The notes: a model not told the origin generated them from the letters alone. 58,619 nt of DNA from an uncultured Alphaproteobacteria bacterium (GCA_902597015.1 CACJWQ010000008.1:1-58619); one strand, 5' to 3'. Counted from the first letter of the stretch, positions 1-10,085 are shown. Numbers and translations: made by a program.

Positions 1-747
1 GCAGAAAATTTTTTATATATGACTTTTTCTGTTCCTTCAGAAGATTATAAAGTTAGTCCTAAAATTGTCAGAGCAATGGATAGATTTTTTATTTTACATG
101 CTGATCATGAACAAAATGCATCTACTTCAACTGTAAGATTAGCGGGTTCTTCTGGAGCAAACCCATTCGCTTGCATAGCAGCTGGTATTGCATCTTTATG
201 GGGGCCTGCACATGGTGGAGCCAATGAAGCAGTTATTAAAATGTTAGAAGAAATAGGTGATGTGTCAAATATTCAAAAATATATAGATAAAGCTAAAGAT
301 AAGAATGATCCTTTTAGATTAATGGGTTTTGGACATCGTGTTTATAAAAATTATGATCCAAGAGCCAAAGTAATGAAAGAAAGTGCTCATGAGGTTTTAG
401 AAGAACTAAATATGCAAAATGATCCATTACTTAAAATAGCAATAGAATTAGAAAAAATAGCTCTAAAAGATGAATATTTTATTAGTAAAAAATTATTTCC
501 TAATGTAGATTTCTATTCAGGTATTATTCTAAAAGCATTAGGTTTTCCAACAAGTATGTTTACAGTGTTATTTGCAATTGGAAGAACGGTTGGTTGGATA
601 TCACAATGGAAAGAGATGATAGAAGATCCAATTAATAAAATTGGTAGGCCTCGTCAGTTATATACTGGCTATCAAGCAAGACCTTATCAAATTGAAGCCT
701 CTAGGGAAAAAAAATCAATTTTTAATTGGCTTTGGAAGAAGGATTGA
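1..747 (+). CDS. gltA: citrate synthase, 3' part (5' end outside window)
   Basis: Condenses oxaloacetate and acetyl-CoA to citrate, the entry step of the TCA cycle in the cytoplasm. The frame is open from base 1 and has the typical type II citrate synthase blocks in order: [23 protein letters not shown] with the first active-site His, GFGHRVYK with the second His, PNVDFYSG with the catalytic Asp, and [10 protein letters not shown] near the end. The ATG at position 19 is internal to the family alignment, so the true start lies upstream of the window. The last 26 bases overlap the end of the convergent lpxB gene. Confidence 0.97.
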   Translation, partial: AENFLYMTFSVPSEDYKVSPKIVRAMDRFFILHADHEQNASTSTVRLAGSSGANPFACIAAGIASLWGPAHGGANEAVIKMLEEIGDVSNIQKYIDKAKDKNDPFRLMGFGHRVYKNYDPRAKVMKESAHEVLEELNMQNDPLLKIAIELEKIALKDEYFISKKLFPNVDFYSGIILKALGFPTSMFTVLFAIGRTVGWISQWKEMIEDPINKIGRPRQLYTGYQARPYQIEASREKKSIFNWLWKKD

Positions 748-1849
748 TTAATTTATTTATACGATTGACACTTACATCGTAAGGGCTAAATTCTTTTACA
801 ATCTCCTTTATATAAATATTGACTAACCTAATTTGTTTCTCTTGATTTTTTCTACTATTTAATAGATTTAAAAAACAATCTAATAATCTTCTCTCGTTTA
901 AGTTAGAGTTTGTGACTTCTGGAATAATCATTTGATTACTTATAATATTAATTATGTTTGCATATTTGACTCTTATAAATGGCTTAAAGAGAAATTCTGT
1001 AAAGTAATTAAGTTTATAGATTACTAATTGAGGTATATTTCTTTTCGCAATTTCTATTGAAGCAGTTCCAGAGCAAGTTACACTTAAATACACATCATCA
1101 TAATAATCATCAAATTTATTAACTTCAGTAGAAATAAAGGTTTCGGTTTTCCATTCTTTTGTACTGTCTTTAATTAAAGAAAAGAGATGTGGCAATGTTG
1201 GAATAAATATTTTAAAATTTAAATTGTTCTTATTTATATATTCTTCAATATGTTTGAAATACTTTATTAGTTTCAATACTTCATTCTGCCTACTACCAGG
1301 CAAAAAAGCAATGTAGTTATAATTGTTCTTTTTTTTTCGTTTTTTTATATGAAATATTGGGTGACCAATAAAAGTTTTATTAAAATTTTGAAAATTAAAA
1401 TATTTTTTTTCAAAATTAAATAGAAGAAAAATTTCGTCAAAAATATTTGCAAATTTTCTTGCTCTATAAGATCTCCATGCCCATACAGTTGGAGCTACTA
1501 TATGTATTATTTTTTTTTTATAATTTGATTTTCTTAATTTATTTACTAAATTGAAATTAAAATCAGGTGAATCTATAGTTAAAATTAAATCATAATCATT
1601 TCTGATAATATAATTTTTTATATTTCTTATCATTTTTAAATATTTTGCAATTGATAAAATGATTTCAAAAAAACCTATTGATTTAAACTCTGACAAATCA
1701 TATATTTTGTTTGTAACATATTTTTCTGATTGTCTTCCACAAACACCGTCAACTTGAAATTTATCAATATCTATTCTTGATAAAATATTTGAACAAATAT
1801 TTTCACCAGATTGCTCTGTACAACAGACAAAAATTTTAATTTTTTTCAA
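722..1849 (-). CDS. lpxB: lipid-A-disaccharide synthase
   Basis: Glycosyltransferase family 19 enzyme that joins UDP-diacylglucosamine and lipid X to make the lipid A disaccharide at the inner face of the cytoplasmic membrane. The 375-residue length is normal. Visible family blocks are an N-terminal TEQSGEN (in place of the usual GEASGD), [23 protein letters not shown] and [10 protein letters not shown]. It is the last gene of the lpxD-fabZ-lpxA-lpxI-lpxB run and overlaps lpxI by 4 bases, so translation is probably coupled. Its 3' end overlaps gltA by 26 bases on the opposite strand. Confidence 0.95.
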   Translation of the reverse strand: MKKIKIFVCCTEQSGENICSNILSRIDIDKFQVDGVCGRQSEKYVTNKIYDLSEFKSIGFFEIILSIAKYLKMIRNIKNYIIRNDYDLILTIDSPDFNFNLVNKLRKSNYKKKIIHIVAPTVWAWRSYRARKFANIFDEIFLLFNFEKKYFNFQNFNKTFIGHPIFHIKKRKKKNNYNYIAFLPGSRQNEVLKLIKYFKHIEEYINKNNLNFKIFIPTLPHLFSLIKDSTKEWKTETFISTEVNKFDDYYDDVYLSVTCSGTASIEIAKRNIPQLVIYKLNYFTEFLFKPFIRVKYANIINIISNQMIIPEVTNSNLNERRLLDCFLNLLNSRKNQEKQIRLVNIYIKEIVKEFSPYDVSVNRINKLINPSSKAN

Positions 1850-2658
1850 TTTAAATCCACAGATGAGATAAACAAGTTATTATTATCAGCATAATCAATA
1901 ATTTTTATCTTATCTAAAATTAAACATTTATTTTTTTGTAAAAAAACTCCTTCAAAATTATATTTTTTTAAATTTTTAATTGTACTTAATCCAATTAGAG
2001 GAATATCAATAAGATTACTTTGATTTTGTTTAGAAAATTTGATCAATATTCCATTATCTTCTTTTCTTTTATATTCTGAACACCTTCGCAATAGTTCATC
2101 AGTTCCTTCTATTGCTTCTAGTCCCAAAACTAATTGATTTTGTACTATCATTGCCTGACCCACATCTAATTTTTTAAAAATTTTGTATATTGATTTTGCT
2201 TTAATTAAATTTTTAGTAGCTTTTTTTGAAGGTTTAGTTTTAGTTAAATTTGTTTCAATCGAAAACAATTCTTTACAGTATTTTGTCCAATTAAAAAAAA
2301 TATATCCTTTAGACTCGAAATATTTTTTTAAACTAATTAGAAGACTATTGTCTCCCTTTTTTTCCAATAAAAGACTTTTGGCAAGGGTAAAAGTTGGTAT
2401 ATCAAATCCTAAATCTTTGATACCTGGTCTTTTAATACTTCCAGCAAATATTATATGGCTAATTTTATTAAATTCTAAAACTTTTAAAATTTTTTTAATT
2501 GATAAAATATTAATATCTATAATTTTATGATTAGAATAAAATTTATTGTTTTTATTATTTAAAGATAAAAAAGTAACATCATAGTTTTTGTTCAAAAGTG
2601 ACTTGCCTATATAAAGTGGCAAATTACCATCTCCAGAAATAATACCAATTTTAATCAT
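1846..2658 (-). CDS. lpxI: UDP-2,3-diacylglucosamine pyrophosphatase LpxI
   Basis: Hydrolyses UDP-2,3-diacylglucosamine to lipid X, the step performed by LpxH in gammaproteobacteria. The 270-residue protein has the DUF1009/LpxI pattern: N-terminal GIISGDGNLPLYI, a central AGSIKRPG, a DVGQAMIVQNQLVLGLEAIEGTD-type block and a C-terminal LDKIKIIDYADNNNLF segment. It sits between lpxA and lpxB, the usual alphaproteobacterial position, and overlaps lpxA by 8 bases and lpxB by 4. Confidence 0.93.
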   Translation of the reverse strand: MIKIGIISGDGNLPLYIGKSLLNKNYDVTFLSLNNKNNKFYSNHKIIDINILSIKKILKVLEFNKISHIIFAGSIKRPGIKDLGFDIPTFTLAKSLLLEKKGDNSLLISLKKYFESKGYIFFNWTKYCKELFSIETNLTKTKPSKKATKNLIKAKSIYKIFKKLDVGQAMIVQNQLVLGLEAIEGTDELLRRCSEYKRKEDNGILIKFSKQNQSNLIDIPLIGLSTIKNLKKYNFEGVFLQKNKCLILDKIKIIDYADNNNLFISSVDLN

Positions 2659-3436
2659 TTACAAAAGCAGTAATACCTCTTTTTGAAGATAAATTTAAAA
2701 ATTCAATTATTTCATTTATTTCTTGAATATTAGCAGAGTGTAAATTATTTTTTTGAATATTATTTTCAATAGCATCATTCTTATCAAATATTATGTTTAC
2801 CATCCTTTTAATTTCATTAATCAAATTAGATGTTAAGCCTTTTCTTTTTAATCCTATTATATTTAAACTCTTTAAATTTTCTCTTATACCTGTGTAGAGA
2901 CCATAAGGTATTATATCTTTTTCAACACCACTCATACCTCCAATCATTGCATATTTTCCAATTCTTACAAATTGGTGTACAGCTGAGTTACCACCTAAAA
3001 TTGCGTTACTATCAATCTCAACGTGCCCTGCTAATGTTGCATTATTTGCTAAAATAACATTTGATTTAATTATACAATCGTGTGCTATATGAGATCCGAC
3101 CATAAATAAGCAGTTATCGCTTATTATTGTATTTAATCCCCCGCCAGATGTGCCCGGGTTTACTGTAACATTTTCTCTAAATTTATTTTTACTTCCAATT
3201 TTTAAAAATGATTTTTCCTTATTAAACTTTAAATCTTGAGGATCCGAACCAATAGAACAAAATGGGTAGAATGTATTATTATCTTCTACCACTGTATTAC
3301 CTGTAATTGATACATTAGAAATTAAATTATTATTTTTTCCAATTTTTACCCCATCACCTATTATGCAAAAGGGACCTATATGTGTTGTTTTATGTATTTC
3401 AGCATTTTTGGAAATTACAGATGAAGGGTGTATCAT
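2651..3436 (-). CDS. lpxA: UDP-N-acetylglucosamine acyltransferase
   Basis: First committed enzyme of lipid A synthesis, moving a hydroxyacyl chain from acyl carrier protein to UDP-GlcNAc. The 261-residue protein is a left-handed beta-helix with repeated hexapeptides from the N-terminus (HPSSVISKNAEI). The catalytic His lies in GSHIAHDC, followed by the conserved HQFVRIGKYAMIGG block and an alpha-helical C-terminus. About 60 bases separate it from fabZ, the largest gap within the lpx run; I see no clear promoter there. Confidence 0.95.
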   Translation of the reverse strand: MIHPSSVISKNAEIHKTTHIGPFCIIGDGVKIGKNNNLISNVSITGNTVVEDNNTFYPFCSIGSDPQDLKFNKEKSFLKIGSKNKFRENVTVNPGTSGGGLNTIISDNCLFMVGSHIAHDCIIKSNVILANNATLAGHVEIDSNAILGGNSAVHQFVRIGKYAMIGGMSGVEKDIIPYGLYTGIRENLKSLNIIGLKRKGLTSNLINEIKRMVNIIFDKNDAIENNIQKNNLHSANIQEINEIIEFLNLSSKRGITAFVND

Positions 3437-3495
3437 TTTGCTATTCTTTTAAATTAACAAAGTGAAACTTCATATAAATATTATATTTCTGATTA

Positions 3496-3930
3496 TTACT
3501 TATATGTAATCATTGCTGAAAACTCAGCCTCACTTACTTTATTACTATTCTTGTAACAACTTCCTTGAAATTTATAAACATCTCTTACGCTATTTAAAAA
3601 TTTTACTTCAAATGTTACCTCATCATTTGGTAAAATAGGTTTTCTAAACTTTGCTTTATTTACACTCATAAATAACACCGATTTTTCTTTAAATTCTCTC
3701 AACTTATATGATACAACAATACCAGCAGTCTGAGCCATTGCTTCAACTATTATCACTCCAGGAACAATTGGATTATCTGGGAAATGGCCTCTGAAAAAAT
3801 ACTCGTTATTTTTAAATCGTTTCTGAGATTTTCCATGCTCTCCTGGAGTTAAAATTTCACATGTGTCAACAAAAAGAAAAGGATCTCTGTGAGGTATCAA
3901 TTTTTTAATTTCATCAAGATTTAAATTCAT
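3496..3930 (-). CDS. fabZ: 3-hydroxyacyl-ACP dehydratase FabZ
   Basis: Dehydrates beta-hydroxyacyl-ACP in type II fatty acid synthesis and competes with LpxA and LpxD for hydroxyacyl-ACP. The 144-residue hot-dog fold protein carries IPHRDPFLFVD near the start, the catalytic His in GHFPDNPIVPG and the catalytic Glu in IVEAMAQ. Its position between lpxD and lpxA is conserved across proteobacteria. Its start overlaps the lpxD stop by 4 bases. Confidence 0.96.
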   Translation of the reverse strand: MNLNLDEIKKLIPHRDPFLFVDTCEILTPGEHGKSQKRFKNNEYFFRGHFPDNPIVPGVIIVEAMAQTAGIVVSYKLREFKEKSVLFMSVNKAKFRKPILPNDEVTFEVKFLNSVRDVYKFQGSCYKNSNKVSEAEFSAMITYK

Positions 3931-4913
3931 TTTTTTAAACTATTTTTAATTATCTCTTTTTTCCATAAACTTATATCTTTTGCAGGAAATCCTGCGACTA
4001 TTTTATTACTTGGAATGTTTTTTGTAACACCACTTTTACCTGCAATTGTAACATTATTACCTATTAATAGATGTCCTGAAATTCCTGATTGTCCACCTAT
4101 TTTTACGTTATCACCTATTTTAGTACTTCCTGCTATCCCAACTTGTGCTGCTATAACTGCAAAGTTACCAATATTAACATTATGAGCAATTTGGACTAAA
4201 TTATCAATATTAGAGTATTCACCTACTATAGTTGAATCAAATACCGCTCTATCTATAGTAGTATTGGATCCAATTGATGAATGTTTACCAATTATAACAT
4301 TTCCACTATGAGTTATTTTTTGTTTTGTCTTCATTTCAAAACCAAAACCTGTTTCACCAATCCTAGCTCCAGATTTTATAACACAGCCTTCTTCAATAAT
4401 AGAATTTACGACAGATACATTGTTAGAGATTACAACATTTTTACCGATAACTACATTTGGTCCAATACTACAATTTGATCCTATATATACGTTTGCACCA
4501 ATTTCTACATTCTCATAAACAGTGGTAAATGAATTTATCTGAATATTTTTAGAAAACTTACTAGAAGAGTTTATAATTGAGTTTTTTGAAATAATTCCAT
4601 TTGATTGAATTAATTCATTATTAAATAAACTACTTATTAAAGCTAAAGCAAAATATGGATCTTCTACTATTATAGGAAGGCAATTTTGTGGCAAATAAAT
4701 AGCATACTCCTTTTGAATAAAACATGCTTTAGCTCCTGTTTTTTTTAAATCGTTAAGATATTTTTTATTTGAAAAAAAAGTAATATCGTTTTCTGTTGAA
4801 TTAGCCAGTGTTTTAATTTTATTAAAAATTTCATTACTAGAAATTTTAGATATAACCTCTAAAGAGTTTTTTTCTAATATATTTTTGATATCTATAAATT
4901 TAATATTTTTCAA
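3927..4913 (-). CDS. lpxD: UDP-3-O-acylglucosamine N-acyltransferase
   Basis: Adds the second hydroxyacyl chain to UDP-3-O-acylglucosamine in lipid A synthesis. The N-terminal uridine-binding domain (NDITFFSNKKYLNDL) is followed by many hexapeptide repeats, and the catalytic His lies in QIAHNVNIG. The C-terminal helix is short. The protein has 328 residues, normal for the family. The start overlaps the end of skp/ompH by 14 bases. Confidence 0.95.
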   Translation of the reverse strand: MKNIKFIDIKNILEKNSLEVISKISSNEIFNKIKTLANSTENDITFFSNKKYLNDLKKTGAKACFIQKEYAIYLPQNCLPIIVEDPYFALALISSLFNNELIQSNGIISKNSIINSSSKFSKNIQINSFTTVYENVEIGANVYIGSNCSIGPNVVIGKNVVISNNVSVVNSIIEEGCVIKSGARIGETGFGFEMKTKQKITHSGNVIIGKHSSIGSNTTIDRAVFDSTIVGEYSNIDNLVQIAHNVNIGNFAVIAAQVGIAGSTKIGDNVKIGGQSGISGHLLIGNNVTIAGKSGVTKNIPSNKIVAGFPAKDISLWKKEIIKNSLKK

Positions 4914-5433
4914 AATCTTTATATTCCAATTTAAAATTAATCTTTGCTAACTCATTACTTATATTATTTGTTATATCTATAGAATTAGCAGCAATCAAAT
5001 AACTTTTTGAATCTAGTATTAATGTCGTGTTATTTTTAATTGCATATTCCTCTAACAAAAGAATAATTTCACTCAATATAATCTCTCTAATAATTATAAT
5101 TTGATTTTGATAGTGAATATTAAACTCTTCAACAAGAATTTTAAAATCACTTAAGGCTTGATTATAATCGTTTATTCTAATATTAATCTCATCATCGTTA
5201 AGTATTAACTTTGAATTTTCAATTTCTTTAAGTTTATTGTCTAATTTTGTTTCTGTTAATTCAAATTTTTTTAAATATTTCTGTTGACTAATTTCAATTT
5301 CTTCTAAAATGGTAATATATTGATCATTATTATCAATTAATGACTGTAAGTTTAAAACAGCTATTGATTGTGCAAAAGATAATTTGCATAAGAAAAATAT
5401 AATAAAAATTGTTATTAAATAAATTAATTTCAA
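4900..5433 (-). CDS. skp: OmpH/Skp-family periplasmic chaperone
   Basis: Predicted periplasmic holdase for outer-membrane proteins in transit to BamA. The assignment rests on an N-terminal signal peptide (hydrophobic residues about 5-20, cleavage after SFAQ), the following IAVLNLQSLIDN block typical of OmpH, a long charged helical coiled-coil-like middle, a C-terminal LILDSKSYLIAANSIDIT strand region, and its place between bamA and lpxD. Sequence conservation in the family is weak. It overlaps bamA by 4 bases. Confidence 0.85.
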   Translation of the reverse strand: MKLIYLITIFIIFFLCKLSFAQSIAVLNLQSLIDNNDQYITILEEIEISQQKYLKKFELTETKLDNKLKEIENSKLILNDDEINIRINDYNQALSDFKILVEEFNIHYQNQIIIIREIILSEIILLLEEYAIKNNTTLILDSKSYLIAANSIDITNNISNELAKINFKLEYKDFEKY

Positions 5434-7691
5434 TCTATATTTCCTATAGAAAATAAAAACATTCTATTAATATCATATTCCTCTTCCATTATTGGGAAAC
5501 CCCAAGAAAAACCAATTGGTCCTATAGGTGAATAATATTTAATTCCAAATCCAACAGAAGATCTTATATTATTATCACTTTGTGATGGTTTAGTTTTATT
5601 TTCCCAAATTAACCCATAATCATTAAATAAATTTAAATAAACTGGAAAATCAGAACTTTTAGTTAACTCATATGAATAATCTAATTTAGTAACAATTACA
5701 TTGTTTCCTCCTACATATGAAGTTATCGAATTTCGAGGACCTGCACCAAAATTATCAAATCCCCTTAACCATCTACCTCCAAGAGAAAATTTATCATCAG
5801 TTAGTATATCATTGTTATTTAATGAAAAAATATTACCTAGCCTAGTTTGGAAAGAATAAATACTTCTATTAAAACTATAATATTGTTTCATAGTAAGAAT
5901 ATTTCTTATAAATCCATTATTTGAACTTGTTGGCGTTTCTAATGTATTATTAAAGTTAATATAAGTTCCATTTCTTGAAATAAACCCTGGATTTATAGTG
6001 GAAAATCTTAAATTATTTTTAAATAAAAAACTAACATTTCCACCAGATGAATTTTTTATTGAATCTGAAGCAGTCGAGGTATTAGTTATTTGATAGTCTT
6101 TTATCACATATTCAAAATCAATATTATGATTAACATTTTTATTTATTTTATATCCAATTCCTATTCCTGAGGTAAATGTATCTAGTTTATAAGAGCTAGA
6201 AGTAGAAAAATCCTCTTGCTTATAGTTTAAATTATAGCTGATATCTGCATCATTTTCATAAGATAACCTATCAGTTGTGGCTAATTTAAATTGGTTTTTA
6301 TCTTCCGATGTATTTAAGAGTAAATCTAATGAGCGACCAGTACCATAAAAATTAGACTCCCTAAGGCCAGTAACTATAGCAAATCCATCTAAAGTTCCAA
6401 CTGAAACTCCTGCATTAAATGTTCCTGTTTGTTTTTCTATAATTTCAATAATTAAATTTACATTACTATTATCTATTCTTTCTTCTTTTACTATAACAGA
6501 CTCAAATAAGTTTAAAGATGAGAGTTTTTGTTGAATATTTTTGATTTGAGAATCATAAATTGCATCACCTTCAACTATTTCTAATTCTCTTCTAATAACA
6601 TAATCAAATGTTCTTGAGTTACCTATTATATTAATCTGTTTGGTATATCTTGGTGAAACAGATAAGATTTGAAAAATTATCTCAACTTCATTATTTTCAA
6701 CCCTATCTAAAACTTTAATTTCAAAAAATTCATTTCCACTATTAATAATTATGGAGGAAATTGTACTTCTCAATTCATTAATTGCTTCTCCAGAAAAATA
6801 ATTAATGTTTTGTAACAATTTATCAATTTCATAATTTATTAAATCTAAAGTATTGCTATCTAGTAAATTATTATCATCAAGTATTTTTATGGAGGATAAT
6901 AAATAAATATTACCTTCATTAATGTTAAAATAAATATTTACCTTATTTGATTTTAAATATTCAATTTGAGTTTCAATATTAATATCAACGAAACCATTAT
7001 TCCTATAATAATTTATTATTAAATATTCATCTTTTTTAATTTTAGATGGTTTATAATTATTATTTGCAAAAATATTTTTAAAAGTTTTAGTTTTTGATGA
7101 GATTATTTCTAGTATTTCTTGATCTAGTACAGATTCATTTCCATTTACAAAAATTTTATTGATTTTGGTAATACTGCCCTCATCTATTTGAAAATACAAA
7201 TCTACAGTATTATTATCATTATTAAATATTTCTGAATATTGTATATCGATATTGTTATAACCAAAACTTATATAAGCTTTTTTAATTTCATTTACATATA
7301 GATCTATAGAACTATCATTGAAGATTTCTAAGTTTATAGCTGAAGCGATTAATTCTAATTCATCATCATTTAATCTTTCATTATTAATAAAAGACAATTT
7401 ATTAATTGTTGGAAATTCTTTTACTTTAATTAAGTATTTATTATTATCAAACTCAACACTTACTTCTGAAAATAGTTCAGAATCATTTAACGTATTTAAA
7501 ATTTCATTACTATATTCCTCATTTAGATTTTTAGGTATCTCACCCAATAAAGAAATGATCACATCATAGTCAGTGTAATTATTTCCTTTTATCTCAAATA
7601 TACTTTCGTTAGAATAAATAGATTTCGAGATAAAAATAAATATAAAAAAGTTAAAAATTAAAGTTATGTAATTTACTTTCAATCTCTTCAT
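5430..7691 (-). CDS. bamA: outer membrane protein assembly factor BamA
   Basis: Central beta-barrel of the outer-membrane protein insertion machine. A signal peptide (about residues 1-27) is followed by tandem POTRA domains, then the barrel beginning near the conserved GTFNAGVSVGT segment. LGGRWLRGFDNFGAGPR matches the L6-loop VRGF region, and the C-terminal strand begins around PIGPIGFSWGFP. The length of 753 residues is typical. The start lies 41 bases inside the upstream dxr gene. No ATG lies nearby downstream, although a TTG three codons in is conceivable. No rseP lies between the two genes. Confidence 0.93.
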   Translation of the reverse strand: MKRLKVNYITLIFNFFIFIFISKSIYSNESIFEIKGNNYTDYDVIISLLGEIPKNLNEEYSNEILNTLNDSELFSEVSVEFDNNKYLIKVKEFPTINKLSFINNERLNDDELELIASAINLEIFNDSSIDLYVNEIKKAYISFGYNNIDIQYSEIFNNDNNTVDLYFQIDEGSITKINKIFVNGNESVLDQEILEIISSKTKTFKNIFANNNYKPSKIKKDEYLIINYYRNNGFVDINIETQIEYLKSNKVNIYFNINEGNIYLLSSIKILDDNNLLDSNTLDLINYEIDKLLQNINYFSGEAINELRSTISSIIINSGNEFFEIKVLDRVENNEVEIIFQILSVSPRYTKQINIIGNSRTFDYVIRRELEIVEGDAIYDSQIKNIQQKLSSLNLFESVIVKEERIDNSNVNLIIEIIEKQTGTFNAGVSVGTLDGFAIVTGLRESNFYGTGRSLDLLLNTSEDKNQFKLATTDRLSYENDADISYNLNYKQEDFSTSSSYKLDTFTSGIGIGYKINKNVNHNIDFEYVIKDYQITNTSTASDSIKNSSGGNVSFLFKNNLRFSTINPGFISRNGTYINFNNTLETPTSSNNGFIRNILTMKQYYSFNRSIYSFQTRLGNIFSLNNNDILTDDKFSLGGRWLRGFDNFGAGPRNSITSYVGGNNVIVTKLDYSYELTKSSDFPVYLNLFNDYGLIWENKTKPSQSDNNIRSSVGFGIKYYSPIGPIGFSWGFPIMEEEYDINRMFLFSIGNID

Positions 7692-8790
7692 GATAATCTA
7701 TGATATCTTTAATAGTGTTTAGTGAAGAATACAAATTTAAAGATGTGACTTTTCTAATAATTCTGTAAATATCTGTATATTTTATTACATTGTTTTTATA
7801 TAAATTAACTGCATATTCATTTCCAATATTAAATTTAATTAAATTTTGTGGATTAGTTTTATCAATATTCTTAAAAAAATTGTAAATAGGAAAAATATTT
7901 TTTTTAACTTTATGAAAATCAAGTTGTGAATAATCATTAATAAATAGGTTTTGATCAATATTTATAAATTTTGATTTTGAATTTAATAAAAAATTTAAAA
8001 TAGGTATCTTCATATCATTTTTAAATGAATTAAGCTGAGTAATAAAGTTTTTGTATTCTATTAAAGAGTGGACAATAGCTTGTGGGTGGATAAGAATATC
8101 AATTTTGTTAAATGGTATCTCAAAAAGATAATGAGCTTCAATAAGTTCTAAGCACTTATTTACTAATGTAGCTGAATCAATACTATTTTTATAACCCATT
8201 TTCCACTTTGGATGTTTGATTGCTTGAGAAAATTTAATATTTTTTAAAGAATTAAAATCTCTCTTGTAAAAAGGTCCACCAGATGCAGTAATAATAATCT
8301 TGTTAATATTTTTATTTTTTTTGTTATTCAAACTTTCAAAAAGTGAGAAATGTTCAGAGTCTAATGGAAATATATTTGTTTTTTTAAAATAATTATTTTT
8401 TTTAAATATATGCCCTGCCGAGACTATTGCTTCTTTACTTGCAATTCCAAGATTTTCAGTATTCTTGATAATACTTTCCAGATAATAAAGAGATTTGTAA
8501 CCTGATACTGCCAAAATACTATATTCTGATTTGCTACTTAATAAATAACTTTGTAATTCTTCAAAATTTAAAAATTTTGTATTTCCAACATTTAAATTTA
8601 ATTTTTTATATTTATTAATATCTGCAAAAAAAACATATTTTGGTTTATATTTAATAATTTGTTTATTTAATAATTTAAAGTTTGATTTGGCACATAGTAA
8701 ATTAATTTTAAAATTTGGAAAATTTTTTTCAATTACTTCTAATGATTTTGTACCAATTATTCCAGTACTTCCAAAAATGTTTATTTTCAT
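7651..8790 (-). CDS. dxr: 1-deoxy-D-xylulose 5-phosphate reductoisomerase
   Basis: Second step of the non-mevalonate isoprenoid pathway, making MEP from DXP with NADPH. The N-terminal dinucleotide-binding motif is GSTGIIGTKSLEV. Substrate and metal site blocks follow: SKEAIVSAG, PLDSEHFSLFESL, TASGGPF and HPKWKMGYKNSIDSAT. The C-terminal helical domain is present and total length is 379 residues. It overlaps cdsA by 4 bases and bamA by 41 bases, so it is embedded in the envelope operon. Confidence 0.96.
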   Translation of the reverse strand: MKINIFGSTGIIGTKSLEVIEKNFPNFKINLLCAKSNFKLLNKQIIKYKPKYVFFADINKYKKLNLNVGNTKFLNFEELQSYLLSSKSEYSILAVSGYKSLYYLESIIKNTENLGIASKEAIVSAGHIFKKNNYFKKTNIFPLDSEHFSLFESLNNKKNKNINKIIITASGGPFYKRDFNSLKNIKFSQAIKHPKWKMGYKNSIDSATLVNKCLELIEAHYLFEIPFNKIDILIHPQAIVHSLIEYKNFITQLNSFKNDMKIPILNFLLNSKSKFINIDQNLFINDYSQLDFHKVKKNIFPIYNFFKNIDKTNPQNLIKFNIGNEYAVNLYKNNVIKYTDIYRIIRKVTSLNLYSSLNTIKDIIDYHEEIESKLHNFNF

Positions 8791-9410
8791 AGTAATAAAT
8801 TAATAGATATAGAATAAAAAATAATTGAAAATAAGAAACTATCAAATCTATCAAAAACACCACCATGGCCTGGGATAAATTCACTTGAATTTTTTAAATT
8901 ATTTTTTCTTTTAAAATAAGATTCAATTAGATCGCCAATAAATGAAGTAATAATTATCAAGATTATAAATAAAAATGAATATAAATTTAATTCAGAACCT
9001 ATGTAATATAAATAAAGATGACTAAAAATTAGCGAAAAAAATAAACCACCTAAAAAACCTTCAACTGTTTTATTTGGACTAATTTTAATTAATTGTTTTT
9101 TACCAAATGTTTTACCAATCAAATAAGATAATATGTCAAAAGATATTATTACAAAAATAAATACATTAAAGCTGAACATAATTTGTTCATTAAAATTAAT
9201 TAATAAAAAAAAGATAAATGAAATAAAAATATAAATCAAAGGAATCAATTTAAATTTCTTAAAAAAAAATATTATTTCTAAAGTTAAAAAAAAATAAATT
9301 AATATTATTAGGAAAAAAACGAAATTAAAATTTATATAAGATACAATTAGATAAATTAAAACAAATAATATTGAAAATACAGATCTTAATAAAAAATTTT
9401 TATAAGCCAT
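8787..9410 (-). CDS. cdsA: phosphatidate cytidylyltransferase
   Basis: Integral membrane enzyme making CDP-diacylglycerol for phospholipid synthesis. The C-terminal CDP-alcohol signature region is clear: SPNKTVEGFLGGL, then GDLIESYFKR and IPGHGGVFDRFDS. Several hydrophobic segments precede it. At 207 residues it is shorter than the roughly 270-285 of better studied homologues, losing N-terminal membrane segments. It overlaps uppS by 11 bases and dxr by 4. Confidence 0.93.
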   Translation of the reverse strand: MAYKNFLLRSVFSILFVLIYLIVSYINFNFVFFLIILIYFFLTLEIIFFFKKFKLIPLIYIFISFIFFLLINFNEQIMFSFNVFIFVIISFDILSYLIGKTFGKKQLIKISPNKTVEGFLGGLFFSLIFSHLYLYYIGSELNLYSFLFIILIIITSFIGDLIESYFKRKNNLKNSSEFIPGHGGVFDRFDSFLFSIIFYSISINLLL

Positions 9411-10083
9411 ATTTTCTTTTTATTTTAAAAAAACATTGAATAATTTTATTAAATTCTTCTTCAGTAAATTCTGGCCATAATGTTTTAGTAAAAAAAAGTT
9501 CTGTATAAGTAAGGTTATACATTATAAAATTACTTAATCTTTGATAACCTCCTGTTCTTATTAAAATATCAGGATCTGGAATTGATCCTAAGTAGAATAA
9601 TTTTTTTAAATCATTTTCATTATCAAAATCAATACTTAAATTATTTTTTTTTATTTTTTTAAAAATATTTTTTATTTCATTTTTAAATCCATAATTAAAA
9701 CCAATATTTAAATTAAGAGATTTATTTTCTGATGATATTTTCTCAATTTTGTTAAAAATATCTATAATTTTATTTGGTAAATTTTCTCTTTCACCAAATA
9801 TTTTTACTTTTACATCTTTTTCTTTTACTACTTTATCAAACATTTTAGAAAAATTTTCATAAATTATTTGATATAATATATTTAGAGAAGTTCTGTTAAA
9901 ATTTTCTGTAGATAAAGTATATATTGTTAAATTAGATAATTTTATTGATAAGGAATAATTTACTAAATTTAATATATTTTCAAATCCTTTAGTGTACCCA
10001 TGAATATTAGATAAATTGTTTTTTTGTGCCCATCTTTTATTGCCATCAAGAATTAAAGCTATATGGTCTAAGTTATTATACAA
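9400..10083 (-). CDS. uppS: polyprenyl (undecaprenyl) diphosphate synthase
   Basis: cis-Prenyltransferase that builds the C55 carrier lipid for peptidoglycan and LPS. The N-terminal catalytic motif reads LILDGNKRWAQ, with Lys where most homologues have Gly. Further blocks are LTIYTLSTENF and the C-terminal DILIRTGGYQRLSNF and YTELFFTKTLWPEF. Length is 227 residues. The next gene upstream, frr, ends 2 bases before it. Confidence 0.95.
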   Translation of the reverse strand: MYNNLDHIALILDGNKRWAQKNNLSNIHGYTKGFENILNLVNYSLSIKLSNLTIYTLSTENFNRTSLNILYQIIYENFSKMFDKVVKEKDVKVKIFGERENLPNKIIDIFNKIEKISSENKSLNLNIGFNYGFKNEIKNIFKKIKKNNLSIDFDNENDLKKLFYLGSIPDPDILIRTGGYQRLSNFIMYNLTYTELFFTKTLWPEFTEEEFNKIIQCFFKIKRKYGL

Positions 10084-10085
10084 AC

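Noticed and set aside
2183-2530. Plus-strand open frame of 115 codons inside lpxI
   Set aside because: It is a shadow of the lpxI coding strand with no recognisable domain. The same holds for other antisense frames, for example at 11867-12241, 32647-33036 and 38572-38958.
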